From NCBI GenBank assembly GCA_905250025.1, contig CAJNOJ010000110.1:62001-126000 (forward strand): a DNA stretch of 64,000 nt, given 5' to 3'. Each line of letters begins with the position of its first letter. The first letter of the stretch is position 1. The position numbers were made by a program, and so were the translations under genes. This document shows, in pieces, positions 1 through 12,121 of this stretch. The notes under the pieces were generated by a model, which worked only from the letters and a program-made list of their open reading frames with translations, was not told where the DNA came from and did not search any database. The stretch is from Adineta ricciae (Eukaryota > Rotifera > Eurotatoria > Adinetida > Adinetidae).

Positions 1-2420
1 TCTAGTAGAATTCCCTTCTCTTTCGTAACCAAAACTGTTTACAAAAAAACGCTTCAAAATCTTCTTCTTCTTCTCTCTCTCTCTCATCTTCGACCACTTC
101 ATTTTTTTTTCTTCTTTTATATATACATTCGTCTACTTAGTAATTCTAATCATTGTCGGTGTCTATGTGTGCGTCGGTGACGATGTATATTAAGAAAACT
201 ATATTAAGAATATATACGGAATGTTCTTTTCATAGATGGAAATGGTATCTACTGTTTTCTTTTCATACTACGATGATTCGAAAGACTTTTGGCTGAATCT
301 TACAGAGAACGTAGCGAAGTGTTTATCCTATTCGACTTTATTTTTATGAGCGTATCGTGCATACATAACATTTGATTATAGATGATTGATGACTAGATTT
401 TTAACTTTTCACCTGTTGTCATACTATTAGAATGACATATAACAAATGGTTACTTTATGTAATCTTCACTATTTCGTATGTCATTTATCAAATCTAATGA
501 GGAATTGTTCTTTTTTTGTTATTGGATCTATGTGAATGTTCACCGCTCGATCAGTTCACAAGGTAAGATATATTTTCGATGCTTTGTTTTTCGTTGAATG
601 AATATCCGCCCGTCTTTATCACGATCATCCATTTCCCATCAATGTGAAAGACGAATGGAGGTTTGCTTTTTGACTGATTTGATTGAATGAAGTTTGCATT
701 AACTTGACAAGTAAACGAGCAAGACGAGACATAACGGGAGAGAGAGAGAGGGAAAAAACGAGAGAACGAGAAATCGCAGCGCGATCTGTCAACATCAATC
801 AAATCCTGTTGTCATATATTTGGATTTGTATAACGTCGACAGACGAACAAAACTCGAAATTCACTAGACAGTTCGATCATTTACAAGCATCGAGAAGGGA
901 GAATAGATCTAAAACCTTTGACATTTATCGTTATGTCTGACACTGGGAAAATATTCAACTTATTGTGATCTATCTTCTTCGTGTTTTTTCTTTTTGTTCA
1001 TTCTTCTCACTAGTGTCAACTGAGCAGTCGAACGATCACACTTTAATGTTTGTGAGCATGTTATGTCTGATTTATTGCATCTGAATTGTAATGATGGCTC
1101 ATAAATCAAGAAGAAGAGAAAAACTTCTCTTCATTTCTCGTTCAATCTTATTTATGTTCCGTCTTCTCTTGCGCTTTTTCTTTCTCTCTCTCATTCTTTC
1201 TCCTTTTGGAAAAATCATCTTTCACATTGTCATCAAGCGTTGCCGTTTGAATAACAACACTTCAATTCGAATGTTTATTCCACGACATCTCATTCATCAA
1301 ATCTCTTTCTCTATATACACGTACCCACGTACACTAGTCACATCTACTTGCATATTCGTTCGATTTGGTAATCTGATGAGAGACGCAACTAGAGAAAATT
1401 GAGATAAGGTCTTCTCTCATCGACAAGTTCGAAGTGCCGCAAGATCTTCGAATAATACGTTTTGAATGAGTTTCATTTCATCGAAAGTCGATAGGCGACC
1501 TAGAATGTCATCAAATGATCAATCTTATACATCGTTTAAATCTGCATTTTCATCATTTCATATCCAGTTTTCTCTCCGCGTCCTAATCATATCGATGATA
1601 GAACTTCTATTCTCAGCAAATCTGACTGTTCGATAGTTTAAGAAAGATAGATGATGATCATCGTTGTCATCTTCTATTGTTACTTGTCATTTAGATGAAT
1701 GACGGGTATATATATATATATATGCATTGCGCGACAAATCGAGCTCGTTTATCTTCATCAACATTTAGATCAAAACAGGCAGCCAACCTGTCAGCATCAA
1801 CAGTCGTTGTCGGATCGTAATACTTTCATATACTAATGAGATTGCTCGCTGCCAGTCAGAAATTTTATAGCTACATACCACGCGTCGTCGAATCAATCCA
1901 TCAAACAATCACCTCTTTTATATTTAGTCGTTCTATCTTACAAACTTTGTTCGCTCCAGGAACATTCCTTGCTTATCATACATTAGAACTTTCACGTTGG
2001 ACCACTTGCAATTTTCATGTACATTTTCAACATCACACAACTATTTTTTAATGATTGACATTTGATTGACAGTCGAAGTTAATCAATATGACGTATTCGT
2101 TCGTTAGATTCTGCTAGTTCACTCGCACATACACGCAGATCTATCATAAACTTTTAAGATTGATAGTTACTCCAATGCATACATAGATGTATATATATAT
2201 TTTTCTTTCACATCACATTAAATATAATATATAGATTTGTCTATTCCTATCAATCAAATCTATATACATATATGTATAAGGCGGTAAGCATTTCTTTTGT
2301 TCTTGCGCTCTCTGACATTAACTCATCCATCACTCATTCACACGAATGATTTGTAAAAAAAAGGAAAAAGAAAAGAAAAGCCTCCATCTTTTTTGCTATT
2401 CACTTCGCGTTTGTTATAGA
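1..2420. other. non-coding flank upstream of the Teashirt-like gene
   Basis: No open frame here has family resemblance or a convincing splice structure. The DNA is AT-rich with pyrimidine runs near the left end (about 61-86) and a TA dinucleotide run at about 1707-1722. It probably holds promoter and 5' untranslated sequence of the gene starting at 2421, because the ATG is directly preceded by a splice-acceptor-like TTATAG. Confidence 0.5.
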
Positions 2421-3887
2421 ATGACGGACAACAGCAGTGCACCTGTTGATTTACGCATCAAGCGTAAACGCATCGATGCTAATGAGGACAAATTACTAAC
2501 AAAGAAGAAACCTCGTCATAATGATAATGAATTTCCATTAGATTTAACCGTCAAGCCGTCTCATTCTGCTGCACAACCGAACCCATCGACATTTTCACTC
2601 TATAATCCACCTAATGTATTATTCAATTCGTCTGTTCTACTCTACGACCTATTTTTAGCAAATCTCAATGCTTATTGCCAACAACACGCAAAAGCTGAAC
2701 CATCATCGATACCACCACCCTCAATACTATCCAAAACTAACGCCAAACACCAGCAACACACAAGTTTGTCTGCTCGTCTGTTCAGAGAGAACTCTACTGC
2801 GAGCAAACACGAATCGTACGCTTGTTCATGCGGTGAACGATATTCAAACGTAGCCCAACTTGTCAGTCATCTGAAGATTACGAATCATCATGCGCAATTA
2901 TCTTCTACACATGATGAAGTGGCCAAACTTGTACGTGGACAAGATATCTGGTTATCTCGCGATACGAACCCTGCTAATCAAATTTTAAAGTGTCTTCGCT
3001 GTTCACTGTCATTCGAAACTCTCCCCGATCTCACGGCGCATATGATGAAAACGAATCATTTTACTCAACTTCTTCCGTCGTCATCGACTTCGTACTCGCA
3101 TTCGCCTCCAAAACAGCAGCACCAACAGCAACATTCACCGACAAAGTACAGTTCACGTTCGACATGTCTCGTTTGTTCACAACAGTTTGCTCGTGAGGTC
3201 GATCTCGTCGATCATCTGCAGCGTCTACACCAGATACGCTTTAACTGTACAACATGCGGAATGTACTTCGAAAATGAAAATCTTTACAAAGAACATCTGT
3301 TAAAAGAAATGCATCATCGAAACGGTAAATCCAATCGAAATCGAGATTATTTCATTCAACAATGTCGAACGTTACAGAAACGTTCACTATGCGAAATAAA
3401 GTAAGTTGAAAGCAATTGAGGTATCTCAACTAGATTTGGATTTAGATCCGAACGGCCAAAGTCTCGTTCATCAATCGACCGAGAAGTTGAACGTCTAACA
3501 TCGGATTTAGTCGATCGTATTGCAGCGGCAGATGAACTCCCATCGTCATCATCATCATCATCATCGACTGGAAATGCTCTGTCACTTTTACAAAATTTCG
3601 TGATTAAACAAACGCCGTCGATCGCGACATTCAGCCCACGCACACGAACTGATTTAAATAATAACTGTGACGATGAAAATAGTAATCAGAGTATCGCCAA
3701 TTCATCGGTGTCAAATGAAATCAATGTGAAGGAGGATCCATTAGCATCATTGGAAAAGATGTTGGCGTATTCAACGAATTCAATCGAATTACCTTCATCA
3801 TCAATCAACAATAATGGAACGAAAAAAAGAAAATTTGATAAATATCGATTATTTGCAGAGAAAATGCTTCGATCAACTTTATCCTAG
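2421..3887 (+). CDS. tsh: Teashirt/TSHZ-like C2H2 zinc-finger transcription factor
   Basis: Exons 2421-3400 and 3446-3887 (45-bp intron) give 473 residues. Teashirt proteins are widely-spaced C2H2 repressors that pattern trunk, gut and neurons in animals. Four fingers are visible at about residues 135-156, 191-213, 249-270 and 276-298. The linker VRGQDIWL (171-178) before finger 2 is the feature that identifies the family. A PLDLT motif at 39-43 resembles the CtBP-binding PxDLS site. A Ser-rich acidic tail follows. An in-frame ATG at 2346 would add 25 Lys-rich residues. I prefer 2421 because the preceding bases look like an intron acceptor and the added residues do not look like protein sequence. 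Confidence 0.85.
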
Positions 3888-4192
3888 ATCTTCTAGTTTT
3901 GTTTTGTGTTTTATTGCCTTATATAAATCAATTATCTTGTCTGCTATGCATATCTGATCAATCAATCTCGAATTTGAACCATTGCTAGTGCCTGTTTTGG
4001 AAATTAATCCTTTAGAATTGATAAAAATTCAGTCTATCATGATTCTCGTCGTACATGCCAGGTTTTAGTATTAAGAGAATAACGACACGTTGACTTTCTT
4101 TACATAATTTAGTTATGGTTGAGGGGCAAGTGGCTCTGTTTTTAAAAAGCAAACTAAATGTTATATAAATATCAAAAAATTAATTTCATTAT
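3888..4192. other. convergent intergenic spacer
   Basis: This is a 305-bp spacer between the 3' ends of the Teashirt-like gene (+) and EFHB (-). I see no gene. It should hold both 3' UTRs and polyadenylation signals. Confidence 0.6.
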
Positions 4193-5936
4193 TTAAGCAT
4201 AGACAACTTCGAACTTTCCCAATGAACGATTTTTATCATCGAGCGCTTTTTTGAATGTTGCGACACTGACTTGTCCGTACTGATTCGTAGCAGCTGCAGT
4301 TGTCCAAGCGTATACGAAATCTTCGCCGGACACATAGACGTTGGCATTAGCAAATAAATCCCGGATTTCTTCCATAGTTCTTGGAATTAATAAATCATCT
4401 TCTGTTAAACCACGGTCACTCCAAACCGACGGTGATAACAGAGCACCGACGATTGTATTCGCTCCAATGGGTGCTCGATTTCTAAGGCTTGACGTCCCCA
4501 TTACATATTGATCGTTGACTGGAAGTGACGGTAAACCATATTGACGTTTAACCACAGGTTCGAGACGGAAAGGTGCTTCGTTGATTTTATCGTAACTTGT
4601 CTTCCAACCATCGGGTACCATTTCGTCAATTTGTGAAACGAGCTTTCGTGGATAATATTTTCCATCTGAACCCTCAACAAGATCAGCGACGTTTAGAATC
4701 GGTCGACCTTGATTATCTTTGATTGTACCAATAAAATTTGTTGTGTTGTTTCTCTTCTTCTCTTCGTTGATGAATTGTTCAAGACCACTAGCGTGTCCTG
4801 TGCGATAGCAGAGAAAGTTACTAAATTCAAGAAAATTCAATCGACCATCACGATCCTGATCACATTGTTGCATGAGAGCGTCGATGACTCCATCGGAAAC
4901 TCGAAGATTAAAATTTCTTCCGATTGTATTGGTTAACTCTTGAACTGAAATAAGACCGTCTTGATTCGTATCATAATATTGAAACGCTTGTAACTGAGTT
5001 TTGAATGTTTGCATATGAAGTGAACATAACTGAGTGCGTAATTTTGATATCGCAGCTTGAGATTTTTGATCGAATGCAGCTGGAACATTCGTACGTTGAT
5101 GAATTATTTCACCAGCTGATAGACGATCCGATGTGGACGTTAAACCGAAACGATGATCGATCGGTAAACCAGTCTCGGCAAGAAAACGACGCGTACGTAT
5201 GACTGCATTATCACTACGAGATTCATCGAATTCATTAACAATATCCGAAACAACTGGTGTCGTATGATGCGAACGATTCCATATTAATGCTTCACGTGCA
5301 TGTCGACCATCAGCATAGACTGGTGTCGGAACACCGTGGGTCTGTATACGAATCAATTCACTATTTTGATAATTACGATCAACTTGTTCACCTGGTTCGT
5401 AATCTTTGTGACTGAAGACGTACCTGAAAAATAACAAGGAATGAAATTGAAGATGTTTTTAATAGTATAGCTTACATGCTTCGCGGTTGTTCGTAATCGA
5501 ATTCGATTTCTGCATGGGATTTCGGTGGATTGACAATATCACCTGCTCTCTCACTCGACGCTGTCGGCATTCCAAATGTCGTTTTATATCGATCGACAGT
5601 TGATGGCAGCAATTTTTCTTGCTTCAGTCTTTGTCTATTTCTTTCATAGACAAGTTCATTTAGATTAAACAAGCGATTTTCGAAATTTGTGATTGGTTTT
5701 GGGTTGATGATTTCACCGTTTTTCTCGTTACCGATGTTACCGACATCGCCGTGTGTTTTCTCGCGATGTGTTGGATCATAGGCACGTCCAGGGTGCACGC
5801 GGGGTTGTGCGACATTGGGTGATGTGTAATTTCGATAGCGCTGTACAACTTCCGGGGTAGAGGATTCAACTGGTTTGTCCGTTAAAACTTCCCAAAGTTG
5901 ATCATGTGTTAAAGCTTGTTTTACTGTAGCTGCCAT
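4193..5936 (-). CDS. EFHB: EFHB (CFAP21) ciliary EF-hand protein
   Basis: Exons 5936-5476 and 5423-4193 (52-bp intron) give 563 residues. EFHB is a ciliary doublet-microtubule inner protein in motile axonemes and has also been linked to store-operated calcium entry. Two adjacent EF-hands have complete calcium-binding loops: DTNQDGLISVQE at about 305-316 and DQDRDGRLNFLE at about 342-353. The rest matches the long EFHB body with its many short Tyr/Pro-rich segments. The protein is shorter than the human form of about 830 residues, which carries an extra N-terminal region. The start is the ATG at 5936; six bases further upstream the frame only offers TTG. Confidence 0.9.
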
Positions 5937-7510
5937 TGACAAAAAAAAAGAAATGGTGTGTTATGTTTGTTGCTTGTAACTTCTCTCGACAATCTGTGTT
6001 TGTTCGGATGCCAAGCAACGATAAACGAACGAACGAACGAAGAACAGCTTTGTCTTTTTTTCCTTTTTTCTTTCTTTTTTGTATTCTCAATCAGTAGGAT
6101 ACTTGTAAAGTTGAGATTTTGTTCTTTGTTTTCAATACGCGTAACTATAATTATTGAAACATTTCATTTATTCCTTGTTTTTCAACTTGTGTCGATTTCA
6201 TATAAGTCAGAATAACAAACAAAGTCAGAATGATTGATTGCTCATTCTGTCAATCATCGTTACACAGTTGTTTAGAAACGCACAAGTTTGAACAAAGAAA
6301 AGAGAAAAATCAAAATGTAGATATGCGGACAAACTTTATTCAGTTGCAGATCTTTTCCCAAGTCACATCTGAAAAGATAAAGAATTATTGCTCTCTCTCT
6401 TTCATATGTCGAACAACAAGCGCTATATCCTTAAAGAAACATCTTCATTCTCCCACACGAGAAAATACGATCCCGAACCGTCCATTAGTAGTACTTATTC
6501 TATTACGTATTTTGCCATAATCGAGTCAAATCTGCCAACCTTGAAGGACAGTAGTCGCTGTAGTAGAGATATATTCAAATGAACAGATCAATATAACAAC
6601 ACAATTTATGACGAAAACCAATGTTACTGATTGGACAACTGTTTAGTGGAGTTTTAATCCACATGAAATCGTATCCATACACGTTCCGTTCGACACTTCC
6701 TCAATCACAAATGAGCTAATCAATATAGAACAGGGATAAAAGTCTTATGTAGGCAAACTCTCATATTTAGACAGTGTTGTATATTAAAGAATAAGCTCAA
6801 TATTGTAGAATAAAGATGATATACATCTGTGAGGATAGTGATAACGCCTGTCAACATATATTAGAATAAGTTTGATGATTTATACGATGTAAAAAGTTTA
6901 GGAAAATTGACGTCGTCTTCGCATGTCTTTTGAAATGAGATCAAAGATATCAGTTTGCATTCTAAAATTTCTACGTGGGAAAGAATTAGCATGAGCAGTT
7001 GTGCAAATTGCCTAATAAATGTTGATTGACCATCCACGCCGACGTCGCCACGTTTGATGGTCGCAGTCATGCTTTGTCGCCATGTTTTTCTCTGACTGAA
7101 TCTGTTTGATCGTTTACTTCCTTTCTTCGATAAACAATAACAATCCATCTGTTCAAATTTGTTCGTTTACAAATAGAACCTTTCTATCAGCCGTTGATCG
7201 GATCTATTTTCTGTCTAAACGGACAACTTATACATCAAATACTCTTCTCTTATATCCATTGTAACATCGACTCAACAATATATTGCTTGATTACGTAAAA
7301 AAAGATCCATTTTCTTTCATTGCATTACAATGACTGTATAGCGCACGGCATACCCCCCAAAGGCTAATAATGTCATTGTGGCGGATAACAATCGATTGTT
7401 GAAGCGCACACGGACATAGTTTCTTGGTCGAGTTCCAAGCAGAAATATGAANAATAATTTCGATAATTTCTGACGTAATCGTTATGATTTGTTTTTCATT
7501 TATTATTTAG
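5937..7510. other. intergenic region with one ambiguous base
   Basis: This stretch lies between divergent EFHB (-) and the first recognised MTSS1 exon (+). Open frames up to 96 codons occur, but none has recognisable content. The only unresolved base of the window (N) is at 7452, inside the apparent intron just upstream of the MTSS1 I-BAR exon. The missing 5' MTSS1 exon or exons should lie here or have been lost in the assembly. Confidence 0.5.
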
Positions 7511-10500
7511 ATCGACTATCGTCACTGTTAGTCTGTTCCTCGATGCATTTCAACGCATTGCTGATCTAGCGACAAATACTAAAGGAGCAACGCGCGATAT
7601 TGGTACAGCTTTAACACGATTAATTCTACGTCATAAATCGATCGAACAAAAGTTAAAGTATTTCACCAACGCTCTAGTTGAATCATTTGTTCAGCCATTG
7701 AGTGAATGCGTAGAAGACTGGAAAAAATCAGCAAATAATCTGGACAAAGATCATGCTAAAGGTCTTAAAGGTAATCAGTCGACGTTCTTTTTCCTCTTTG
7801 ATTGCATACGGACAGTTTGTTTCGATGTAGATTATAAAAAACTACGTAATGAACTACGAAAGAAAGCATCCGAAACTGTTAAATTACAGAAAAAATGTCG
7901 AAAATGTAAGTTATATAATCGAATCTCTGCAATGTTTTCTTCTCATTATTATGACTATTGTTATTCTAGTGCCAAAACATGATGCCTTACATAATAAATT
8001 GAATTCGGCTATACAAGAAGTGTCGAATTATTATGGAATGTTAGAAGAACGTGAGAAACAAGCACTTCGGTCTGCAATGATCGAAGAGCGGAGTCATTTT
8101 TGTACATTATTTACTCTTTTAAAACCTGTTATGGTATGATTTGAAATACAGTCGATTTCCATAAATTGAATCTATTGACTTTCATCTTTTCATAGGACCT
8201 TGAAATTTCAATGGCCTCGGAAATGAGTCACATCGAAGATCTTGTTCAGTGTTTGAGTAAACATACAGCAGATCCTCAATGTCTACCAACAGCCAGCGAA
8301 CAAGTTATTAAAGATGTGAAAGGTATTGATTATAGTACGATCGTGGCATTCAAGGTAAGCCATGAGTTGTGAATAGACGAAATAATCCATGTTGTTATTT
8401 AGACTCCACCTTCGTCGCCTAGTTCTTTGAGCTCACGGAAATCGAGTGTTTGTTCGATAAATAGTATCAATAGTTCGTCGTCGAATTCATTGAATCATGC
8501 ACATAGTCCAAATCATAAACAAGGTCAACAGCCGCAATCACAAATATCGATACCAATTCAACACCAATTCTATCATACAAATGGTAATCGATCCTCGTCA
8601 ATACCGGTATGAATTAAAGAAATACTTGTTATGTTTATCAAACACATATATTTTTATTTAGTCAAATGTAGCCGTCAGTCGAATATCGAGTGTCTCCTCT
8701 CAAGATTCAGGTTTTATGTCTCAAGAACAGTTCTTTGCTCGTCCACCATCACCTTTGGAAGAATCAGAAGTAAACCCACTTGTTTTCTTCATTTAAACTA
8801 AAAATCGCTTAAAAAATTTAGCGTGAAATCGATGGAAGTACCAGCCCGCTATTGGTCGTCTCGTCTACGTTGAATGCTTGGGCGAAACGACCCGAAATTC
8901 CAACAAATGGCAAACATCCTGCAACAGTGACTGGCGCACCAGAACCCATTAAAAATTGTCGGCCAGCTATTACGGCTCATACATTCGATCCTCCGCCGCC
9001 CAGTCTATTCGAAAAACCGAACTGGCAGATCTACGAAGAAACTCATTCACGTCTAACGACGGTGCGTATTTTCGAATTTTTTTCCGTCGTGCACATGTTT
9101 ATCTTTGAAAATCGATTAGATTTCGGACGATAGCACGCTGTCTCGTCAACATTCGGTGCCATCACGTCGTTGTCGAATACGAGATCTCAGTCTCGAACGA
9201 ACATCAACTAATCATCTGACTAATGGTCGAGTCAAACCTACCCAACCACCAATGGTTCCACAAGACTATTACGGTACAATTAGTAATCGTCCTAATTTAG
9301 GTATGAAATATGATTATCAATCTTGTGTGAAATGGAGCCCTTTCCGTTCGATAAAGAACAAAAAGAAATGATTGCTTTCGTTGATGTATGTAACTAAAGA
9401 TATTAATTGCTCGTTCATTGAACAGTCAAGGTTAACTGACATATCATATTATATTTTATCATCGTTGTTTCTTGCTCGAACTTTACCGTAATCGTAGTAG
9501 AGGACCTTGGTTCTAAATTGATACTTAGCAGAAGAGAGACTGTTTTTCTTTTTAGACTAGAAACTTGCATTCATCAGGGTCATAATAAAACATGTCAGAG
9601 AAAATTAATAGCACCTCTCGTTCGGATGAGATTATTCTGGTTCAATGTAAAAAGAGAAAACGACTCTATCAATAGAATTCTCTGTGGAATAAAGCAAAAG
9701 TATAAGGTACAATGCCGCTACTTTCATAGTTAATGAGAACATTTCAATGAAATATCTTCAGGTTTATCAGATTTCGCGATAAGAAAATGTTGCATGCGTT
9801 CATGTAGATAGCATCAGTGAGACATTTATCGAATGACATATTATGTTATTGTTTGTACTTTTGATAGACGATAACAATCAACGTCTTCGCAACGGATCGA
9901 TACCATCAGAAAACATGGTAGGAGAAAGATTTGTATGATTTGAAATCGAATTTGAGAAAATCTTTGTTTCTAGCCATCCGATCCTCGTGCAATTGTATGG
10001 CGTGATCGTCCACGTCAAAACGGAAATCATTACGGCAGACCCTCGTTGGAATCTGCTGATGAAACATTGGACGAAAGTAAGATTTTTCTTCGACTTCAAA
10101 ACTTAACTTTCCTCTCTTCATCCTAGTGTATGAATATTTAACGAAAAGTATTCATTCAACGAAACAATCACATAAAAATGAAACTCTTCGTCGTGGTATG
10201 TCAATTGCTGTCCATCCAAGTGAAAGGCCCGCTCCGCCAGTACGTCGTACACCCTCCATGAACACACACCATTTCAATGACAATAGTACAAAAGTTCATA
10301 TGAAATATATTCAGGAAGTTGTTCAGATCAATCATACAGAAGATTTTCCACCTCCACCGCCTGACTTTCTTCTTTCAAACGATCCGACACCTGTCATCAC
10401 AGCAACTAACAGTACCGCCACTACTGCGAACGATCCACACTCATCGTTGCTTGCTGAAATACAACGTGGTTTTAAATTACGTAAAACGGTGATTGATCGA

Positions 10501-10527
10501 GACAGATCCGCTCCGCGTATCAGATGA
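7511..10527 (+). CDS. MTSS1: MTSS1/MIM family I-BAR and WH2 actin regulator, 5' end missing
   Basis: Exons: 7511-7761, 7831-7905, 7970-8133, 8196-8354, 8403-8606, 8662-8769, 8822-9061, 9120-9300, 9868-9917, 9974-10076, 10127-10527. MTSS proteins bend membranes outward through an N-terminal I-BAR (IMD) domain and bind G-actin through a C-terminal WH2. The I-BAR domain runs over the first four exons (conserved blocks FLDAFQRIADLATNTKGATR, NLDKDHAK, EKQALRSAMIEERSHFCTLF). The Ser-rich block SRKSSVCSINSINSS follows, as in mammals. The WH2 motif lies near the C terminus (LLAEIQRGFKLRKTV) and ends with the family-typical DRSAPR. The domain start (MTSS1 helix 1) is absent, so a phase-2 upstream exon is missing. 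Intron 8 is long (567 bp). Confidence 0.9.
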
Positions 10528-10940
10528 AATGCAAAGTCAAGCGTACGATATGTTTCTTTTATCTTTCTCAGGAATGAATGATTTTTTGTGCAGATAATCA
10601 ATGGTATTTCTATTTAATCTTGACCGAACTATTCGATCTAACTTCGATGTTTGTTTTTTCTTTTCTTTGCTGTTGTATATAACTTATATAATCTAGTTTA
10701 ATCGTGTATTATCCTTTTTTCTCTTGTTGTCGTCTATTCTGTTTTGTTTTTTTTCTTCTTCTTTTTTTTCCAAAGACAAACATCATATTCGTATCATCAT
10801 TTAGTTCGACTTTCTATAAATGAGAAAAACATGCAGCTGTTCGAAGGTGTGTGGGAAGCAAAAGATAGAGAGAGAGAGAGAGATAAATGAAATATTAAAT
10901 CGGTATTTTCTTTTTACAAAAAGATTCCAGTTCTTCGAGA
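10528..10940. other. spacer between MTSS1 and the ShKT gene
   Basis: This is the 3' UTR of MTSS1 and the promoter side of the next plus-strand gene. It is T-rich with an AG dinucleotide run at about 10866-10883. No gene is seen. Confidence 0.5.
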
Positions 10941-12021
10941 ATGAAGTGTTCCGGTAATGCATAGTGATTCGATTGTTCGTATATAATCTTATTTTCTACT
11001 GAGTAGTTATCTATTCATCATTGATTATCGCTGCCGCACTCTTTGCTGGTTCAACAGTTCAAGGTGATTCGTCCTATTCGGCCAGATATTTGCCTAAAAA
11101 GGTTTCGACTATGAATTTTTATTATCGATAGAGTTCTATGAAAAAATTGAATTCATTCGATAGGAGGGAATGTGATTGATGTTGTTCTTCTTCTTTTTGT
11201 TAGGAAAACGAAGTTGAAGGTCGTATAGAACCTGTAACAACCAGTCTTGTAAGTAGATGATCAATAGCTACGCAATAATCATTCGATGATTTGATGTGTT
11301 AAGATTGTCAGCGCTCTCGCTCCTGTCGTTCTCAATGTCTTTACTGGTCTTTTGGGTAACTTATTCAGTAAACCAAATGATATTGAAGAAGTTTGTTTCG
11401 AAAACGATTCGAAGAAACGATGTCTACTTCTCCTATTTGTGTTTACAGCGTGTCATCTATGGTCGACCAATGCAAGTGAAATTATGTGGTGTTGATAATT
11501 GTATCCAATTATTAGATAAAGGTTCAGGTTTAACAACTGTTGGCAAAGGTGATACTGTTCAACATGCATTAGGTGATGCTGTCGGTGCTATGTTAACAAC
11601 TTTATTAGAAAAACGCTTGTTAAGTATGCATGATTTATGCCGCGAACATATTCATTTTCCTCATCCTGATACTCAAAACTGTCCCGGTGTCGAAATCAAT
11701 ACTTGTGAATTGAGCAAACCTGTCGTTCCTGCTCGTAAGCTTTCGAAACAGAGAGATCGAATGTGTTTCTTTATTTGAAATCAATTTCTGACTGTTTTAG
11801 CACCATGTGTCGATTCTCATGGTGCAGCTTACTGTAAAAAGATGCAAAGTCACTGCACGGAAAGTATGTATTCAACATTCATGATGCACAATTGCTACAA
11901 GACATGCACGTATGTGTACCAAGAAGACAATATCTTTGATTCAGACAACTAGATGTTTCTTTTTTTTTCTAGCAACAATTGCTATAAAGCACCACCTGGC
12001 CCATGCGATTACGCAAAATGA
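10941..12021 (+). CDS. secreted protein with C-terminal ShKT domain
   Basis: Exons 10941-10953, 11007-11101, 11204-11248, 11304-11390, 11449-11734, 11801-11909, 11973-12021 give 227 residues. The N terminus is a signal peptide (YSSLIIAAALFAGSTVQG). The middle, about 60-165, contains a hydrophobic Ala/Gly/Leu segment and scattered cysteines that I cannot assign to a family. Residues of the last two exons fit the ShKT pattern CxD...C...C...C...C..C (CVDSHGAAYC, then HC, NC, TC, NC), with an extra cysteine near the end. ShKT domains occur in secreted toxins and in many harmless extracellular proteins and proteases. Nothing here shows toxicity. The 13-base first coding exon is inferred from phase and from the signal peptide it completes. 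Confidence 0.7.
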
Positions 12022-12121
12022 AAGAAAAGATCCATGTTTTTCTTTATTTATCTCGGGAGAAATAAAGAAATAATCATTGCTGAAAATTGAGATAAAGAGT
12101 TAGTTTTGACGAATCTTCGGC

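Noticed and set aside
5902..6215. Opposed open frames upstream of EFHB
   Set aside because: They are T/A-rich and biased to Phe/Lys, consistent with chance frames in 5' flanking DNA.
9301..9371. Read-through extension of MTSS1 exon 8 ending at 9371 as a short isoform
   Set aside because: A good donor at 9301 joins in phase to three further exons ending in the WH2 domain, so the extension is most likely intronic.
11296..11778. 160-codon plus-strand frame starting MLRLSALSLL
   Set aside because: It begins in the wrong frame in one exon and reads through an intron of the ShKT gene; the spliced frame is clearly better.
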